Part shown: positions 1 to 11,844 of the stretch, one piece after another
Layout: each line of letters starts with the position of its first letter
Position numbering within the stretch: the stretch's first letter is position 1
Assembly (NCBI GenBank): GCA_027382625.1
Contig: JAJKFJ010021497.1
Span: forward strand, 1 to 64,000
Source: Tetmemena sp. SeJ-2015
Lineage: Eukaryota; Ciliophora; Spirotrichea; Sporadotrichida; Oxytrichidae
DNA: 64,000 nucleotides
Direction: 5' to 3'
Translations under genes and position numbers: made by a program
The notes under the pieces: generated by a model
Database searches by the model: none
Told to the model about the DNA's origin: nothing
Seen by the model: only the letters and a program-made list of their open reading frames with translations

Positions 1-505
1 ATGCTGCTTAGCAGCCGCCTTAAATAAATTCTTAGTCGTTCGAGCAAGACATCTCCCGTGTTATTCGAGAGGAAGAGCTGAGGGAAACCACCATACACGT
101 CAACACTAACTCTTCTCAAGTAATGAGTCCAGTGCAAATCAGTTCTCTCAGCTAGCATAGAAACATATAAAATGCAATTAATATTTCCCAGTCTCCCAAC
201 TCATCTCAACAGAGAAGAAATCGCTGACACGTAAAAAAACGAGATCAATGATGATTAGTACAATTCTTATTGCAAAGACATTTAAGGTTAGTTGATGGTA
301 ACTGTCAGCTCCAAATTACTAGTATATTAGACTTAAACTGCAGACGATTCTATTGAAATGCTCAATTTTTATTTGAGATTAAAGTTAACTATTTTGATGT
401 AAATTTTCTATTCCTTTAAGAGTGGGTAAGAAAAAGTGAATTGAGGATAGTTGTAAATTAACTGCTTATCGATATCAATACATTTCGTTGCTGCATTCTT
501 CTTTA

Positions 506-1398
506 TCAGTGGTGCTGGTCATGACCCACTTGCAATTCCAGCTCTGCCATTCTGCGCTCCAGCTCTAGCAGCTGCATGTCGAGGGCTGTCTTCTCTCCCT
601 TGAGTGCGGTCACCTACTGCTGAATGCGAGCGTTCTCTGCCTTCTAGTGTGCATAGTGGCGCTTCATCTCCTCCTCCACTTTGAAGAGCTCATTTGTGAG
701 AGTCTTGCGCACGTCCTGAGTCTTCATAGTCAACACAGATTCTAGTGATTCCTTCTCAGATCTCAACACTTGCACATCTTTCTTGTGGTAGCCCAATTCC
801 TCAGCCAGCTGTCTGATCATCTCCTAATAAGAAATTAGCCTCAAAATATCAACGGAGTTATGAAATCGTGTTGAAATAATGAAGGGGAATTTTATTTGAG
901 CTTTAATGGCAGCAGCAGTTATTAAACTGAGTCAGTAATTGCCCATAGGCATTTTAGAGCAGCATGTATTTAAAAGGGAAACTAATGGTGCGGACTTACA
1001 TCTAAAGATTGGAGCTTGCCCTTGAGGTTGGCAGTATTGCTTTGGGAGACTAGAGAGGCTTGAGTCTGGTTAAAGGGGCTCTGAGGTCCTCCTGTCTTAG
1101 CGAACTGAGAGTTAGATGCGAACTCTTCATAACCAGCTTTGCTTCCGTTGAACTACTGCCTGGTATTCTGCATGCTAGCTATTCCTTAATAATAACTTAT
1201 TTCTTATATTACTCACTTATTAAATGGATTTGAGTGATAAAGGGAATTTAATAATCTGTTCGTCTTTTCAAAAGTTCTGCTAGGCTTAGGTAATTCTTTG
1301 TGTCTGTTTTCATAAGATACTTTAATTTCAAACAGCAATTGGTGTTTGTAATGATTTAGAGTGTGCTACTTACGATTGCCAGATTTAGCCTGATTCAT
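506..1398 (-). CDS. small coiled-coil protein, three exons
   Basis: Function not recognised. Three exons join in frame: 1398-1374, 1184-1000 and 823-506. Both introns are GT..AG (gtaagt donors, ttaag and attag acceptors). The start ATG reads MNQAKSGN and the stop is TGA. The product is about 175 residues. The first third is polar and rich in Ser, Gln and Asn. From about residue 72 to the end it is a continuous heptad-like coiled coil rich in Glu, Lys, Leu and Gln, for example QEMIRQLAEELGYHKKD without its first residue, then LELERRMAELELQVG near the end. Several TAG codons are read as Gln inside the coil. No IES is needed. Such short coiled-coil proteins are common among ciliate axoneme and basal-body components, but that role is only inferred. 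Confidence 0.7.
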
Positions 1399-1655
1399 TT
1401 TCCCAAATTAATTAATTAACTTTTATATTATTCTTAATACAGTTACCACTATCTCTTTTTACCCACAGCAACCAATATTTCTGAAATTTTTAATATAAAG
1501 TGAATAAAAAATAGAGATTAAACTATTTAAATTTAAATTGAGATTCTTTTTGTACCCTTCCTCAAAGGAAGAAGAAGTTTTATTGCAATAGAAAGCAAGA
1601 ATGTATATATAAAGCTTAAGCGCATCGATTAAAAAGGGAATTGGTTTCTTGGTGG

Positions 1656-4600
1656 TCAATCTCTCTCGACACTAAGAAGCAGAGAACCCTCTCTCATAAA
1701 CAATCCTTAGGGAGAGGTCTTTTGCCTCACAGACTCAACGCTGAAACGCAAACCCTTAACATCACTGCTCACTACAAAAGCATCCCCACTCGCTAAGATC
1801 AATTGGTAGGTGTAGCTTCTATTGTTCTCTTCCTCCACTGAGTACTCCACCAGCAAACTGTAAACCCGAATTTAAAACTATTAATCAAATTTCAAGTTAA
1901 CTGTCTCCAATAGCGATGAGGAAAGCATTGATGAGTGGCTTATTGGCTCCTTTCTTCTTCTGAGCTCCTCCCTTTTATTAAGGCAAATAGAGTGTCAGCT
2001 TCTCGGAACCTGCGTCCTCAGTTGGCTTGTAGAAGTCGAAGGTGAATCTTTTGTAGACTGACTTGGCAAGAGCGCTCTATGACTGATCCTTCAGCTGGTT
2101 CACTCCTTCCTCAACTGAGAGAGCTAGAGCCTTAATCTCATCTGAGGTATCTTTGCCAGAAATCTCCATCACATAGCAGTCAAACTTCTTCTTATTCCTC
2201 TGTACAGAGTTCTACTAGTTCTCAGACTGCAGATAGTCCAAGGAATTCTGGGACTCCTCTTCTCTGCGAGCCTCCTCATCAGCGATACTCTCAGCTCTCT
2301 GGAACTTAAAGCGCTGTGGCTAGTTTATCAGTTGGTGTCTCACACTCTCCAATGTCTGTTGCTGCTCCTTCACACTCTGAAAATACTTGATAAGAGTAAA
2401 AAGGAGCTTTGATTCAACTCAGCAGATTTTTGATATGGAAGCAGCCAAGGTTAGTCTTGGTGACTTGAAGATTCTTTTGAGAGAGTTGGTCTTGAGTAAG
2501 CTTAGGTCTTAATTTAGCATCCTCTTGCTACATTGGGTAGAGATCAAACCTGCCTAGTGAGTAGAGCTTGAACTGCTTGGGTGGCCACCAAGTCACTGGA
2601 GTTTTGACTAGCAGATCTTTCACACCATACCACAGAGCCTTGTCCATCTTATAGATACCAGGCTGGCCTGCCATCTTCAAAGGCAACTCTAGCATTTGAG
2701 GGTTACGGCAAACGAACTGGTATTCAGACTCAGTCGGCTCTTAAAGGAGAGCTGGGACTGTATCTCTATACTCACTGAGGGAGATTATATCAACGAGATC
2801 GATGCGACCTAAGATACTGGAGGTTATGTAGCGGTCTGGGAAGGGGGGCATATCTTCTCCGATTGACTCGTAGAATTTACGATAGGAAGTTTCTAGCTAG
2901 TCAATTAGCTGTTGGTCTGGCTTTTGAGAGGTGGCATGAATCCAGAGTGGGCCACGGTATTTGTGAGTCCAGTCTCTACCCTCGAAGCGTTTGAAACCTT
3001 GCACAACTAAAGAAGCCCAAGGCTGGTGCATTTAAAAAAATATAAGGGAATGTCAAATATTATGAAATGAATATGTGCTTGATTGACAAGCACATGCCAA
3101 TATCATCTGATTCTTTGAAGAAGTCCTTATCTCCCTCAAAGATATTCTTGGTGCCCTTTACTGCTTTGTCTATGACAGCAGTCTCAACAGCTCTTCTAAA
3201 CTCTTCGAAAGGATTCTCAGTTTGAAGTCGCTTGCTGAGAGAGGTCATCATGAATCTCTGCTTGGCTTGAGCTTCAATCTGCTTCTGCCTCAACTCCTCC
3301 TTCTCTTGCTGCTCCTTTTCAATCTGAGCTTTCTTATTAGGCTTCTAGGCTTGAGAAGGGTTGTATCCCTTCCCCTTGTCTCCTTGCTTAATCTCCTCTT
3401 GCTGATTTGCAAATTCCTTTTGATAATCAGGTTGCAAGCCCTTATAGAGGTTCTGGGACTTTTCGTCGGAAAGAGCGCATGCCTTGAAATAGAAGGTGTT
3501 GAGACTAGACAGAGCCTTCTGAGGATCATTCAGCAAATCAGTGGTACTTAGGTAGCCAGAAGATTCATCATTACCTGATATAGAAGACGCAGAGGCTGAT
3601 TCAAATGGCCTGTAAACAGCACCAGCCTTTCTCTTATTTGCTCCAGTGGTCATCTACATGAACTGATTAGTCTGCTCCACCTGCTTTCCGAAGGTAAATA
3701 GCTTATCCTCTTCTTCTTGGTTGAGGCTTGTTGTTCCTTTTTGCAGATCGATGGTCAGACTCATCTTGGAGTCGATTTCCTCTTATCTCTTCTTCTCTAT
3801 CTCCTGCATTTACAAAGCATACTTGCGCTAGTCCTTGTTGAGCCAGGTGTTATTAGCTAAGTCATACCAATCACTTTGGGCATCCAGCACTCCCAGTCTC
3901 TGAGCAGAGTTCTAATCAAAGTCTATGAGTTTATCCTTGTGCTCCAAAGCCACCTCATACTTTATCTCCTCCTCTTCGTTGAGTTCATGCTCACACATAA
4001 TCGCATGAATGGATTGTGTAATTTCGACTCACCTGAGTAGCTCATTTCTCCCTTGAGAACGAGAGCACCACAGAACAGGCAGGGTCCTTCCCCTTCCTGC
4101 TCGCATACTATCTTACCACAAGCCACGCAGTTGTTAATAAGGTTGTGTCTGGATGCCTAGCAGTAGCATATCTATCTTCCCGCAACCAGCAATTTGCTCA
4201 CATCTCAAAGAAAACTATGAAATAAATACCTATCATGAATATCTCTGACTTGCTTAGTGATCTTGTTAGTGTTGACTCTCTAGCCAGTGACCTCGTCCTT
4301 GGCCATCTTATTGGTCTTCTGCTGCACAGTTTTGACCTGCGATTCGTAATGCCTCTGGTTCTGAATTCGCTCCAGGAAACTATTGATGAACTTCTTCTGA
4401 CTCATATTCGTGAAGTCCAATAAGTTGGACAACTCCTAATTGATCATACACATATGAACTTAAAACATTTATTCAAATTGATAGTGGCTGCATCCTTTTT
4501 TACTAGCTGATCACTAAAAAAGAGAGTTGAGGATTGGAACTGATGAAGATAATGAAAGAATGTGATTAAAGATGCCATGGCACTTTTACTTAATGGTTCT

Positions 4601-4686
4601 TACATTAGTTGGATTCTATCCTCCTCTGTGATGTAGTCAAGGAAGTTCCTCAACTCGCCTAGGGCCCAGTGCTTCACTTGCTCCAT
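1656..4686 (-). CDS. TRIP4: TRIP4/ASC-1-like transcription coactivator (C2HC5 zinc finger + ASCH)
   Basis: Homologue of activating signal cointegrator 1, a nuclear coactivator and part of the ASCC ribosome-rescue complex in other eukaryotes. From the start (MEQVKHWALGELRNF) there is a short helical N-terminus, then the zf-C2HC5 finger at about 4,180-4,040 with the motifs NNCVACGKIVCEQEGEGPC and LFCGALV. A charged linker follows, and then the ASCH RNA-binding-like domain at about 3,030-2,640 (HQPWASLVVQGFKRFEGRDW). A long C-terminal extension continues to TGA at 1656. It is interrupted by at least three pointer-flanked inserts whose removal restores family motifs, for example MCLSIKHQPWASLV. 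One GT..AG intron is inferred after NLQ (about 2,470-2,385). Exact exon limits near 4,600-4,430 are unresolved. The C-terminal 230 residues have no match I recognise and are longer than in animal TRIP4. Confidence 0.88.
1856..1904. other. IES, pointer AACTGT, 43 bp eliminated
   Basis: Direct repeats AACTGT at 1856-1861 and 1899-1904 flank AT-rich DNA inside the 3' part of the TRIP4-like gene. The interval looks like a GT..AG intron, but splicing would give the wrong frame. Removing one repeat plus the insert joins IGDS to LLVEYSVEEE in frame. Confidence 0.8.
3026..3078. other. IES, pointer GTGC, 49 bp eliminated
   Basis: GTGC at 3026-3029 and 3075-3078 flank AT-rich sequence in the ASCH domain of the TRIP4-like gene. 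No AG acceptor is available for splicing. Elimination gives MCLSIKHQPWASLV, the conserved ASCH entry motif. Confidence 0.85.
3990..4032. other. IES, pointer CTCAC, 38 bp eliminated
   Basis: CTCAC at 3990-3994 and 4028-4032. Elimination joins GEMSYSGE to HELNEEEE in frame just after the zinc finger. Splicing of the same interval as an intron would not keep the frame. Confidence 0.75.
4202..4234. other. possible IES (pointer ATC, 30 bp) or intron
   Basis: The interval contains an in-frame TGA on the coding strand. Removing it between the two ATC copies gives DIHDVSKLLVAGRQICYC, running into the zinc finger. A GT..AG splice is also available but keeps the TGA, so the IES reading is preferred. 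Confidence 0.5.
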
Positions 4687-4870
4687 TAAACTCTATACTT
4701 ATTATCTACTCAAGATTTTGATTATACTTTTTGTACTTAATTACAACCAATCAAATTAATCTAAAATAACATTACTTCTCCTAATAATTGCTTTTCTTCA
4801 AAATATTAAATTAGAATGTTAGTTTATGATAATTATAATGATTAGAAAATAAAACCAATATTTTAATTGT

Positions 4871-6286
4871 TCAGGTGAGTTTAACTCCGTCCTTGCCTAT
4901 CCTGGTTTCTATAAATCTCTCCACTCCCTCCATAACTAGCTCATTCGCCCTAAGAGCCTCCATAATGTGAGGTTTGTGGATCATCAAGCATGAAAAGAAA
5001 CACGTGGAAGCCGGCATCAATAGACATTAGGATGAAATTTTACGATATTTCAAATAAAAATAGAGTAAGCGACGATGTTTGAGCCGATGTCTTTGTTGTT
5101 GCAAGCATCTCTGTTCAATTTATAAGCCATTCATCAATTACTCATTTACTAAAAATCGATTTGGTAGCAAGCTTGATGATATTCTTGGAAGTCTCATTCA
5201 TGTAGAAAATGGGTGGTGTGGAGTCTAGACAAATAGCATGGAGTTGGTTGGACTCTCTAGTTACAATCTCACTGAAGTCGTGGAAGTCCTTTTAATTGAG
5301 AGCCTTAGTGAGTTTATCGATGTGCACCTCTGACAAGTTGGCTTCTAGTTTGAGCTTCATCAATTCTGAAGTCTGATGAGAGATCTTCATTCCATCAGTA
5401 GAGGGAACCTCCTTCTGCAGACCCCCACTGCCCTCTGGCTTTACAAAAGCAGATCACAATCTGTAGTTTCTTTAGCCAAAAATCGAGTGAGGCAGCCTAA
5501 ATATCTACTTGCTTTGCAATGGACTTTTGGGAAATCTCACTCATCTCCATAGTTATCATATCTTGGAAACTTTCGAAGCCCGAATGCCACTGCACGAAAC
5601 CCCCATACAAAGAACGACAGGCACTTCCAGAACCTAAACGAGCGAAGGTGGAATACTCTCCTTCAAAAGCCTCTTCCACTCCGTACAACTTAGCGAGTGC
5701 GAAGCTAAGGCAGGATAAGCCACTTGAACTGGAGGCAAGACCTGAAGCAGTTGCAAAGTTCATAATATTTAAATACTACCTACCACTTTGTACAAAGTTA
5801 TTATCACTTGTGATTTCGATTCTCATCTTGAGGAGATCCTCTCTGCCTATAAAGGAAGTGAGTTGTTTATTCTCTTCAGCTGACCCCTCTACATCGAAAG
5901 CTTCTACTCCATTTGACCTGAGCCTAATTGCGTTTACAACATTAAGGATTCTCTGAGTGATCTTATCCTCCTTCCCATTTAGAATTAGCTTGACCTTAGG
6001 TGGGTCTTTCTCAGTAAGTGCCTCCTCTCTGATCATCTTAATATGAGTGCGTGAGCATAGATCATTCTAATCGATCGTGATGCTAAGTGAAGAGTTGAGT
6101 GGGATGATGTGCTCCTCATCTAACTTCCCCCAGTATTTCACAAGAGCAATCAACTTAGTTTACTTATAAGAGGTTTTAAAATTTTAAGAATCTATGAATG
6201 TTGATTGGAGAAGTTGCATAGACTTCGAGAGCATGCTCTGAAGCCAAGAATCTAATCAAATTACCAGACTATGAGGAAGACTCCAT
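4871..6286 (-). CDS. MVD: diphosphomevalonate decarboxylase
   Basis: Cytosolic enzyme of the mevalonate pathway (GHMP kinase superfamily) that converts mevalonate diphosphate to isopentenyl diphosphate using ATP. The start reads MESSSQSGNLIRF. Conserved blocks in order are [27 protein letters not shown], the phosphate-binding [35 protein letters not shown] with the catalytic-region Ser/Arg, [12 protein letters not shown], and [13 protein letters not shown] near the C-terminus. Each of the first, third and last blocks is cut by an IES in the germline and is only intact after removal. At least four IESs are clear. Two one-base frame slips, near 5445 (A-run on the plus strand) and near 4975, look like sequencing errors or very small inserts. 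No intron is required. The stop is TGA at 4871-4873. Confidence 0.93.
5019..5064. other. IES, pointer AATAGA, 40 bp eliminated
   Basis: AATAGA at 5019-5024 and 5059-5064 in MVD. Removal restores [13 protein letters not shown], the conserved C-terminal Asp-Ala-Gly motif of this family. Confidence 0.88.
5125..5168. other. IES, pointer AGC, 41 bp eliminated
   Basis: AGC at 5125-5127 and 5166-5168 in MVD. Removal joins SKNIIKLA to [14 protein letters not shown] in frame. The unedited frame ends at TGA within the insert. Confidence 0.8.
5754..5799. other. IES, pointer CAAAGTT, 39 bp eliminated
   Basis: CAAAGTT at 5754-5760 and 5793-5799 in MVD. Removal yields [17 protein letters not shown], the phosphate-binding loop. 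This is one of the clearest pointer junctions in the window. Confidence 0.92.
6148..6199. other. IES, pointer AAT, 49 bp eliminated
   Basis: AAT at 6148-6150 and 6197-6199 in MVD. Removal gives [17 protein letters not shown], the conserved N-terminal motif of diphosphomevalonate decarboxylases. Confidence 0.9.
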
Positions 6287-6468
6287 ACTTTATAAATTAT
6301 ACTAATCCATTCATCCACAAATTTAAATTCTATAGAAAGGCACTGAGGAGATAATAGTGTAACTATCTAGCTTCTAGTTTGATGAATTTTTGTTACAAAA
6401 ATAGGGATATTAGGTATGTTCACTACTGCATTTCGGCTCTCTATATGACAATTGCAAATATGGTTGCA

Positions 6469-7094
6469 TCAAATCTTACAATCTTGAGAGTCAACTATGC
6501 TTAAGTTGAGAGAGTATACGTTTTCCCCAGACTGATCATTTTCATCCATTGTAGGAATCGGGTATTCCTTAAACTCTGGAATGTCGACAGCCGGTCCAAA
6601 AATATTGGTAGCCTTGTAATAGAGTGATTCATACTCAGGTCTATACTGGTAAAAATCGTGCTCATTTATCTCCTTTGACTCTATACTGCTTCTGTATTGC
6701 GAGAGGTGAGGCCACTCATTTTCATTACTCGCATTCTGTAGCCCTTGAACTTAAATATCGAGCTGTTTGAAGAAATCTATCTCTTGCTCCCACGCCTGTA
6801 ACAAATAATCAGGTTAAAGCATTAGCAACAACTCTCCCTTAATATGAGCGAACTACTTACAACTTGTGAGTTCTAAAACTCAAGAACCAACTATTCTCTG
6901 TAACCATGCATCGACTAAAAGGAAATGAAATGTTGCAAAGACACAAAAAGGAGAAAAGAAATATATAAAGGTATAATAAGTCTTACATAGATAATTAGGA
7001 CTACGCCCGTCAAGAATATTCCGAAGAATATAAAAGCAAAGAATCCTGCCAAAACTAGCTTGACTTGCTACTCAGTCGTTAATAATCCAACCAT
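6469..7094 (-). CDS. small single-pass membrane protein, three exons
   Basis: Function not recognised. Exons 7094-6987, 6914-6861 and 6795-6469 join in frame with clean GT..AG introns (gtaaga/ttttag and gtaagt/ttacag). The product is about 165 residues. It starts MVGLLTTEQQVKLVLAG and has one strong transmembrane segment at about residues 12-36 (LAGFFAFIFFGIFLTGVVLI). A hydrophilic Tyr- and Glu-rich region without recognised motifs follows. There is no cleavable signal peptide apart from this anchor, so it could be a type II or III membrane protein. The stop is TGA. No IES is evident, which makes it one of the few interrupted only by introns. Confidence 0.72.
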
Positions 7095-8127
7095 TTTCTA
7101 CTCTCAATTTTAACTTTGAATTCAATTTAAATCAATTTGCTAAATGCTAGCACATCCATTCTCAATTTCTTAATTTGATTAGAGTGAGTTCTTAAAATTA
7201 ATGATATGAATGATTTGTGCTTTTTTTAATCTCTTCATTTGGTGCAAAATAATTAAAGTTTATCTTAAACTTCCTCATTTGCTTTAATTAGAGTATGTTT
7301 ATACTTTTAGTCACCAAACTAGCTTCTCTATTCTATTTTTTATCATAAAAATCTTCTAAATTTTGCTTTCATTTCGAAGCAAATTCTCAAAGATATTTTA
7401 TAATAATGGGCAAACCTCTGCTGGCTTAAGTTATTTATTAACTCCAAATTTATAAAGCAAGATTCTTTATTAGACATCGCTTGAAGGAATATAATCATTA
7501 TAGTAAGAATAATCCAGTAAGCTTCACCAAATAAAGAGAGAGTGTTTTTAATTAGGTGCAGTTACACTTAAGGAACGACAGAGCTAATTAGCCCCTCCCT
7601 AAATTTATAAACAATTTATAATTCACCCAACAATAATTATGGCTAAAAAACGAATGAGTTATTAAAAAAAGAAATGCTAGATAAATGGAATTCTGATAGC
7701 TTGAGATTGCTAGTAGTTTATAACTATTTTAATTAATTCTCATGTTGATTGCTTTATCTTGAGAAGGTCTCATACTTAAATTGATGTATGATGTGAGTTA
7801 AGCTATTAGACGATTCGTTAAATTATGATCTTTAAATAGTTAATGAATTGAGGGGTTTGATTTAAATAAATAAACCCCTATTCAGTTACCAGCTGATAAT
7901 CTAAATCACTTCCACCAATTAATTAAAAATTTCATTTTGAATCTCTTACTCCCTATTTCTCATTGGTCTTTGAGCCATAGTAATGGAGAATAATTATAAT
8001 CTGATATAAGGGAGGATGAACAAGTATGCGTATGCTGTAAAGGAGGAGGGGGACGAATCAAATTCTTAGACACTCCACAAGAATATAACTGAACACAGGT
8101 ATTAATAAAAACCTGAAAGCAAGAACA
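7095..8127. other. AT-rich intergenic DNA between divergent genes
   Basis: About 1 kb between the minus-strand membrane protein and the plus-strand phosphatase gene. It is strongly AT-rich with stops in all frames and no recognised RNA gene. It probably holds both promoters and germline spacer. I see no motif I could defend. Confidence 0.5.
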
Positions 8128-11100
8128 TGAGTATGATGCATCCAGGCTACGAAGAAGCGAAGTGACAGTCGAGACAGTTTAATCAGCTGAGTGTTCCAAA
8201 GGGGTAGCAGTCAGTTTTCTCTAGCTTCGAAGAAGATGGAGTCGACTACTCAATCCCATAAGAAGATGAGGTCATACAAATTATTATAAATGCATATCAC
8301 ACACACCATCATACTTATTATTTAAGTACAACCTCGGCTCAAGCTTATGAAAATGTTGAGTAAGGATGAGAAGGTCCACGACTATCACTACGATAAGAAG
8401 ATCAAGGCTTTCAATCCACTGCTCTAAAATAAGGGAACACCAATTCTATAAATTCCACTTATTTGTTGATGATAATTGCGGACACGAATTAGTCTTCTCC
8501 TTCTGGGAAGATGAAGAACAAGGAGATACACAGCTTCCTCAGTACTATGTAAAAACTTAAAGAAGATCTCCAAAATGATCTCATCCTCAATGACTCACCC
8601 ACTATCTTATCTCTTGAATTTAAACTAGCTTTCATTTTTGAAGTCACTGATGAAAAGAAGGGGAAGCTAAAGACAGCAGAGGAGAGGAAGTTATTCCACA
8701 AGCAGTCAACTGCAACACAAACTCTAACTAAGAATAATTACTACCTACCCAACGAGAAGGACAATCAATCCTCTCGAATGGGGCGGCAAGACCCCTTCGG
8801 ATTCTCGGGTAAGCATGATAACCTAGCTTTTTCAAAAAACAATACCACGGAGATTCAAGACTTTGCAGGCTTCAATTAAGTCTTCAACACCTCTAATCTT
8901 GATTTCAAAGAAAGGCTTTTTCATATATATCATAACATGAGTTGATAGGAAGCAGAGGTAAATAGCAAGGAAGGCGACTTTAATGCCTTAGTTCAGAGAG
9001 ATCAGGCTAGATTTCGCCCAAGAAAATATTGTTGACGGTAAGAATGTGGGCAGGAACCAAAGGAAATTTTCAACTTGCCTCAGAGTATCATAATTCATAA
9101 CGTTAAAATGAGATTGAGTGTTTTATTGAAGAGTACCTCTGTCCTTTGATGAAGAGGAGCTAGCAAAAGAGTTTCAGAACGAGAGTCCATTAAGGAATTT
9201 AGTATTCGAGGTGATCAAGGAATCAGAGGAATAAACTTCTTAGAGTGGTGATAAAGAGCCTTCTAAAGGCGATAATCTAAAAGTCATCAAAGTAGAAAAA
9301 TGATGTTTTCGGTTTTATTTTGTAGCATTAGCGGGGAATCAGGAATTTATGAATGAATGGTTGAGCCAATCTAATAAACGCAGCAAGCGTTAGTCTTCGG
9401 TAGGAGACGCGCCAATCGATCATAGTCAACCTGACAGAAGCCTCATACTATAAGTACCCACAACAAATTAAGAAAAGCGCCTTGATAATTAAATAAAAGA
9501 TACTGATGAAATGTCTAAGTATTTATAATGTGGGCTCTAACAGATCTTCTCACAAAGCTTCTATGAAACAAAAATCAGACAACGTCATAATTTAACTTAC
9601 TCCTCTACACTTTTTTCGGATTTTTATGTTCATAACTAGAAACAACCACAGAATCCTTGAGCAAGAAAATGATGGAGAGATGGAGCTGCTTTTCGAACAG
9701 AACTTGGATGAATCCAATTAAGCAAACTAATTCAACTTTGAAAATCCCTTCCAAACAAATTCAAACTCATTTTCTAACTGCAACTTCATCCTTATATTAA
9801 TTTAAATGTGTTGAGCGTTCCATCTAAAAGAAAGCAAGGGAGTGCGCACCAACACAGGAGAAAGTCTATTAGGAGTAAATGCAGTGTGAAATAACTTCCC
9901 AAGCTTAGCTCTGTGAATGCTTGCCCGGATTTGCTGACACCTGTTCCTAGTATCGCAGACGTTGGACATGCTGCTTCTTTACTGCCTCGTCCAAAGAGCA
10001 GAAGCAAGAAGCGAGGGAAGAGCAATCTCAACTAGAGCAAGACTGGAGAAGAGGAAGTAATAGAAATTTACTTTAAATGCTCCTTATTCTCCTAATTCTA
10101 GGGAAGAATTTTTTGAAGTTGAGAGAAATGGGAGCATTTCAAGGCTATCCAAGTTTTCCAAAAAGAATAAAAAGAACCAACCACTTGCCAAATCACTCAC
10201 TAGGAAAGAAAAACAGATAGAGGTGAGAGGAGGGGGAGGAACACTCACTCAAGAGATCAATATTCTGAAGCTAAAATAGTGCAAACCAAATGCTCAAGTT
10301 GAGGAGGAGATTAAAGAATCTTAAGATGAGAAATTACTGGATGCTTGTGATGATTCAAATAAGTATTTGGAAAGAAGATTTGCTATAATTTAGATGACCT
10401 AAGGCTGAACAAAATACATTCTGAGGCGCAACCGAAGCATAAGTCAAACTTATATATTCAGCCTGTGAGAAACGATCTCAAAAAGTCTGTGAACTCTCCA
10501 CTCCTCCCAATTCAGAAGAAAGAATTTAGTGCGGCGAGTGCTATTAATCTGAATCAGACTCCTCCAAAGTCTGTCTTTTCTAAAATGAAATCTAAGTTGC
10601 CCTACAACTAGATATTCATCTAGAATTATTTGTACCCATACTTTAATTCCTATATTGCTGTCAGATTAGAAGTTCAAGGATTTCTATGCTGAGAGTCTGT
10701 ACGAGGCAATCTTTACCTTTCCAAAGTTCTAGCGCACCTACTCCAAAAATTACAAGGCAGTGCAGATGTCTTTCAGAAAGACATCTAAAAGTAAGTCATT
10801 CTCAATTTCAGCATAAATTATAACTTATTGTAGAAAAGAAAACGATTGTCTTTGATATTGATGAGACACTGGTGCTGGCATCAACTAACTAAAGAGAATT
10901 AAGGGAGGCAGTAGATGATCAAATCTTTATTAAAATGACTCGCTTCGGAGGCTCCTGCAAAGCCTTTCTTAACTTCAGACTATAAAAATCTCTCCACTTA
11001 ATAAAGAGTTCTTATTTTGCTGAGACCGTTTCTATTTGAGATGCTAGACGAACTGAGCAAGCACTTTGAATTGATTCTCTATACTTGCGGGACAGCCTCC

Positions 11101-11524
11101 TATGCTTAAGTATTTGCAGAGGCTGTGTAGAAGAAGCGAAAATACTTCAATCACATCCTTAGTCTGACTCACTGCCTCTATTCAATGGAGAACGACATGT
11201 TCATCAAGGATCTCAAAATTCTAGAAGAAGGGGGAAGGACCCTCAAAGGACATAGTAATAGTAGACAACAATATTCAAAGCTTCAATTTTAAATTCTTCC
11301 TTAATCTCTTATTCTATTTTGTTTGATCAAAGCTTCTTTTTGCAACTGTCGAACGGAATACCGATATATGACTACACAGGTGACAAAAGTGACTAGGTGC
11401 TGCTGTCATTGACAGAATACTTGAAGCAGTTCCTAGACGTGGGCGATGTAAGAACTAAGATCGATGCAGACTTCAAAATCAAAGAACTCATTGAGGAGAA
11501 AGCAGATATCTATATGAGTAATTG
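8128..11524 (+). CDS. SCP/FCP1 (NIF-type) phosphatase with long unrecognised N-terminal region
   Basis: The C-terminal 230 residues (from about 10,830) are a NIF/CTD-phosphatase domain of the HAD superfamily. They contain the catalytic signature TIVFDIDETLVLAS (DxDxT), FRPFLFEMLDELSKHFEL, ILYTCGTASYAQ and IVIVDNNIQSF, and end at TGA 11522-11524. Relatives dephosphorylate Ser in proteins such as the RNA polymerase II tail. A GT..AG intron sits just before KKKTIVFD (about 10,791-10,832), and two IESs lie in the domain. Upstream coding can be followed in pieces from an ATG at 8128 in changing frames: blocks beginning HELVFSFWEDEEQ, LNDSPTILSLEFKL and IHSEAQPKHKSNLY. These blocks are polar and unrecognised. 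They may be one long protein or a separate upstream gene. Frame slips occur at the A5 run 8551-8555 and the G5 run near 11,230, and an in-frame TGA occurs at about 8164. Confidence 0.7.
10977..11026. other. IES, pointer AGAC, 46 bp eliminated
   Basis: AGAC at 10977-10980 and 11023-11026. Removal joins CKAFLNFR to PFLFEMLDELSKHFEL, a conserved stretch of SCP-type phosphatases. Confidence 0.87.
11275..11336. other. IES, pointer TCAAAGCTTC, 52 bp eliminated
   Basis: A ten-base direct repeat at 11275-11284 and 11327-11336. Removal joins IVIVDNNIQSF to FLQLSNGIPIYDYTG in the phosphatase domain. Confidence 0.92.
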
Positions 11525-11844
11525 AACACTGAAAGTTGATCTCTCTCAAGAGAAGAAGAAACAAATTATACAGAATTAACATTAAAGGGTAAACATCATC
11601 ATCAATTTTATTATATAAAGAAAGTGGGTTTAAAGAAATGTGAATTTAAATAAACATTTATCAGATTTGTATATAACTTATCATAAATTGGATAACTTCC
11701 CTCTTCTTTGAATAGCCAACACCTTGAATGAACTTTTTATGAAATCAATACATGCTTCAAAATATTTTCCGGTCCTTGCAAATTATATTCCTTCTTCTTT
11801 TACAGTTATTGCCATTTATAAAAGTTTATAGCAAATACTTTCTT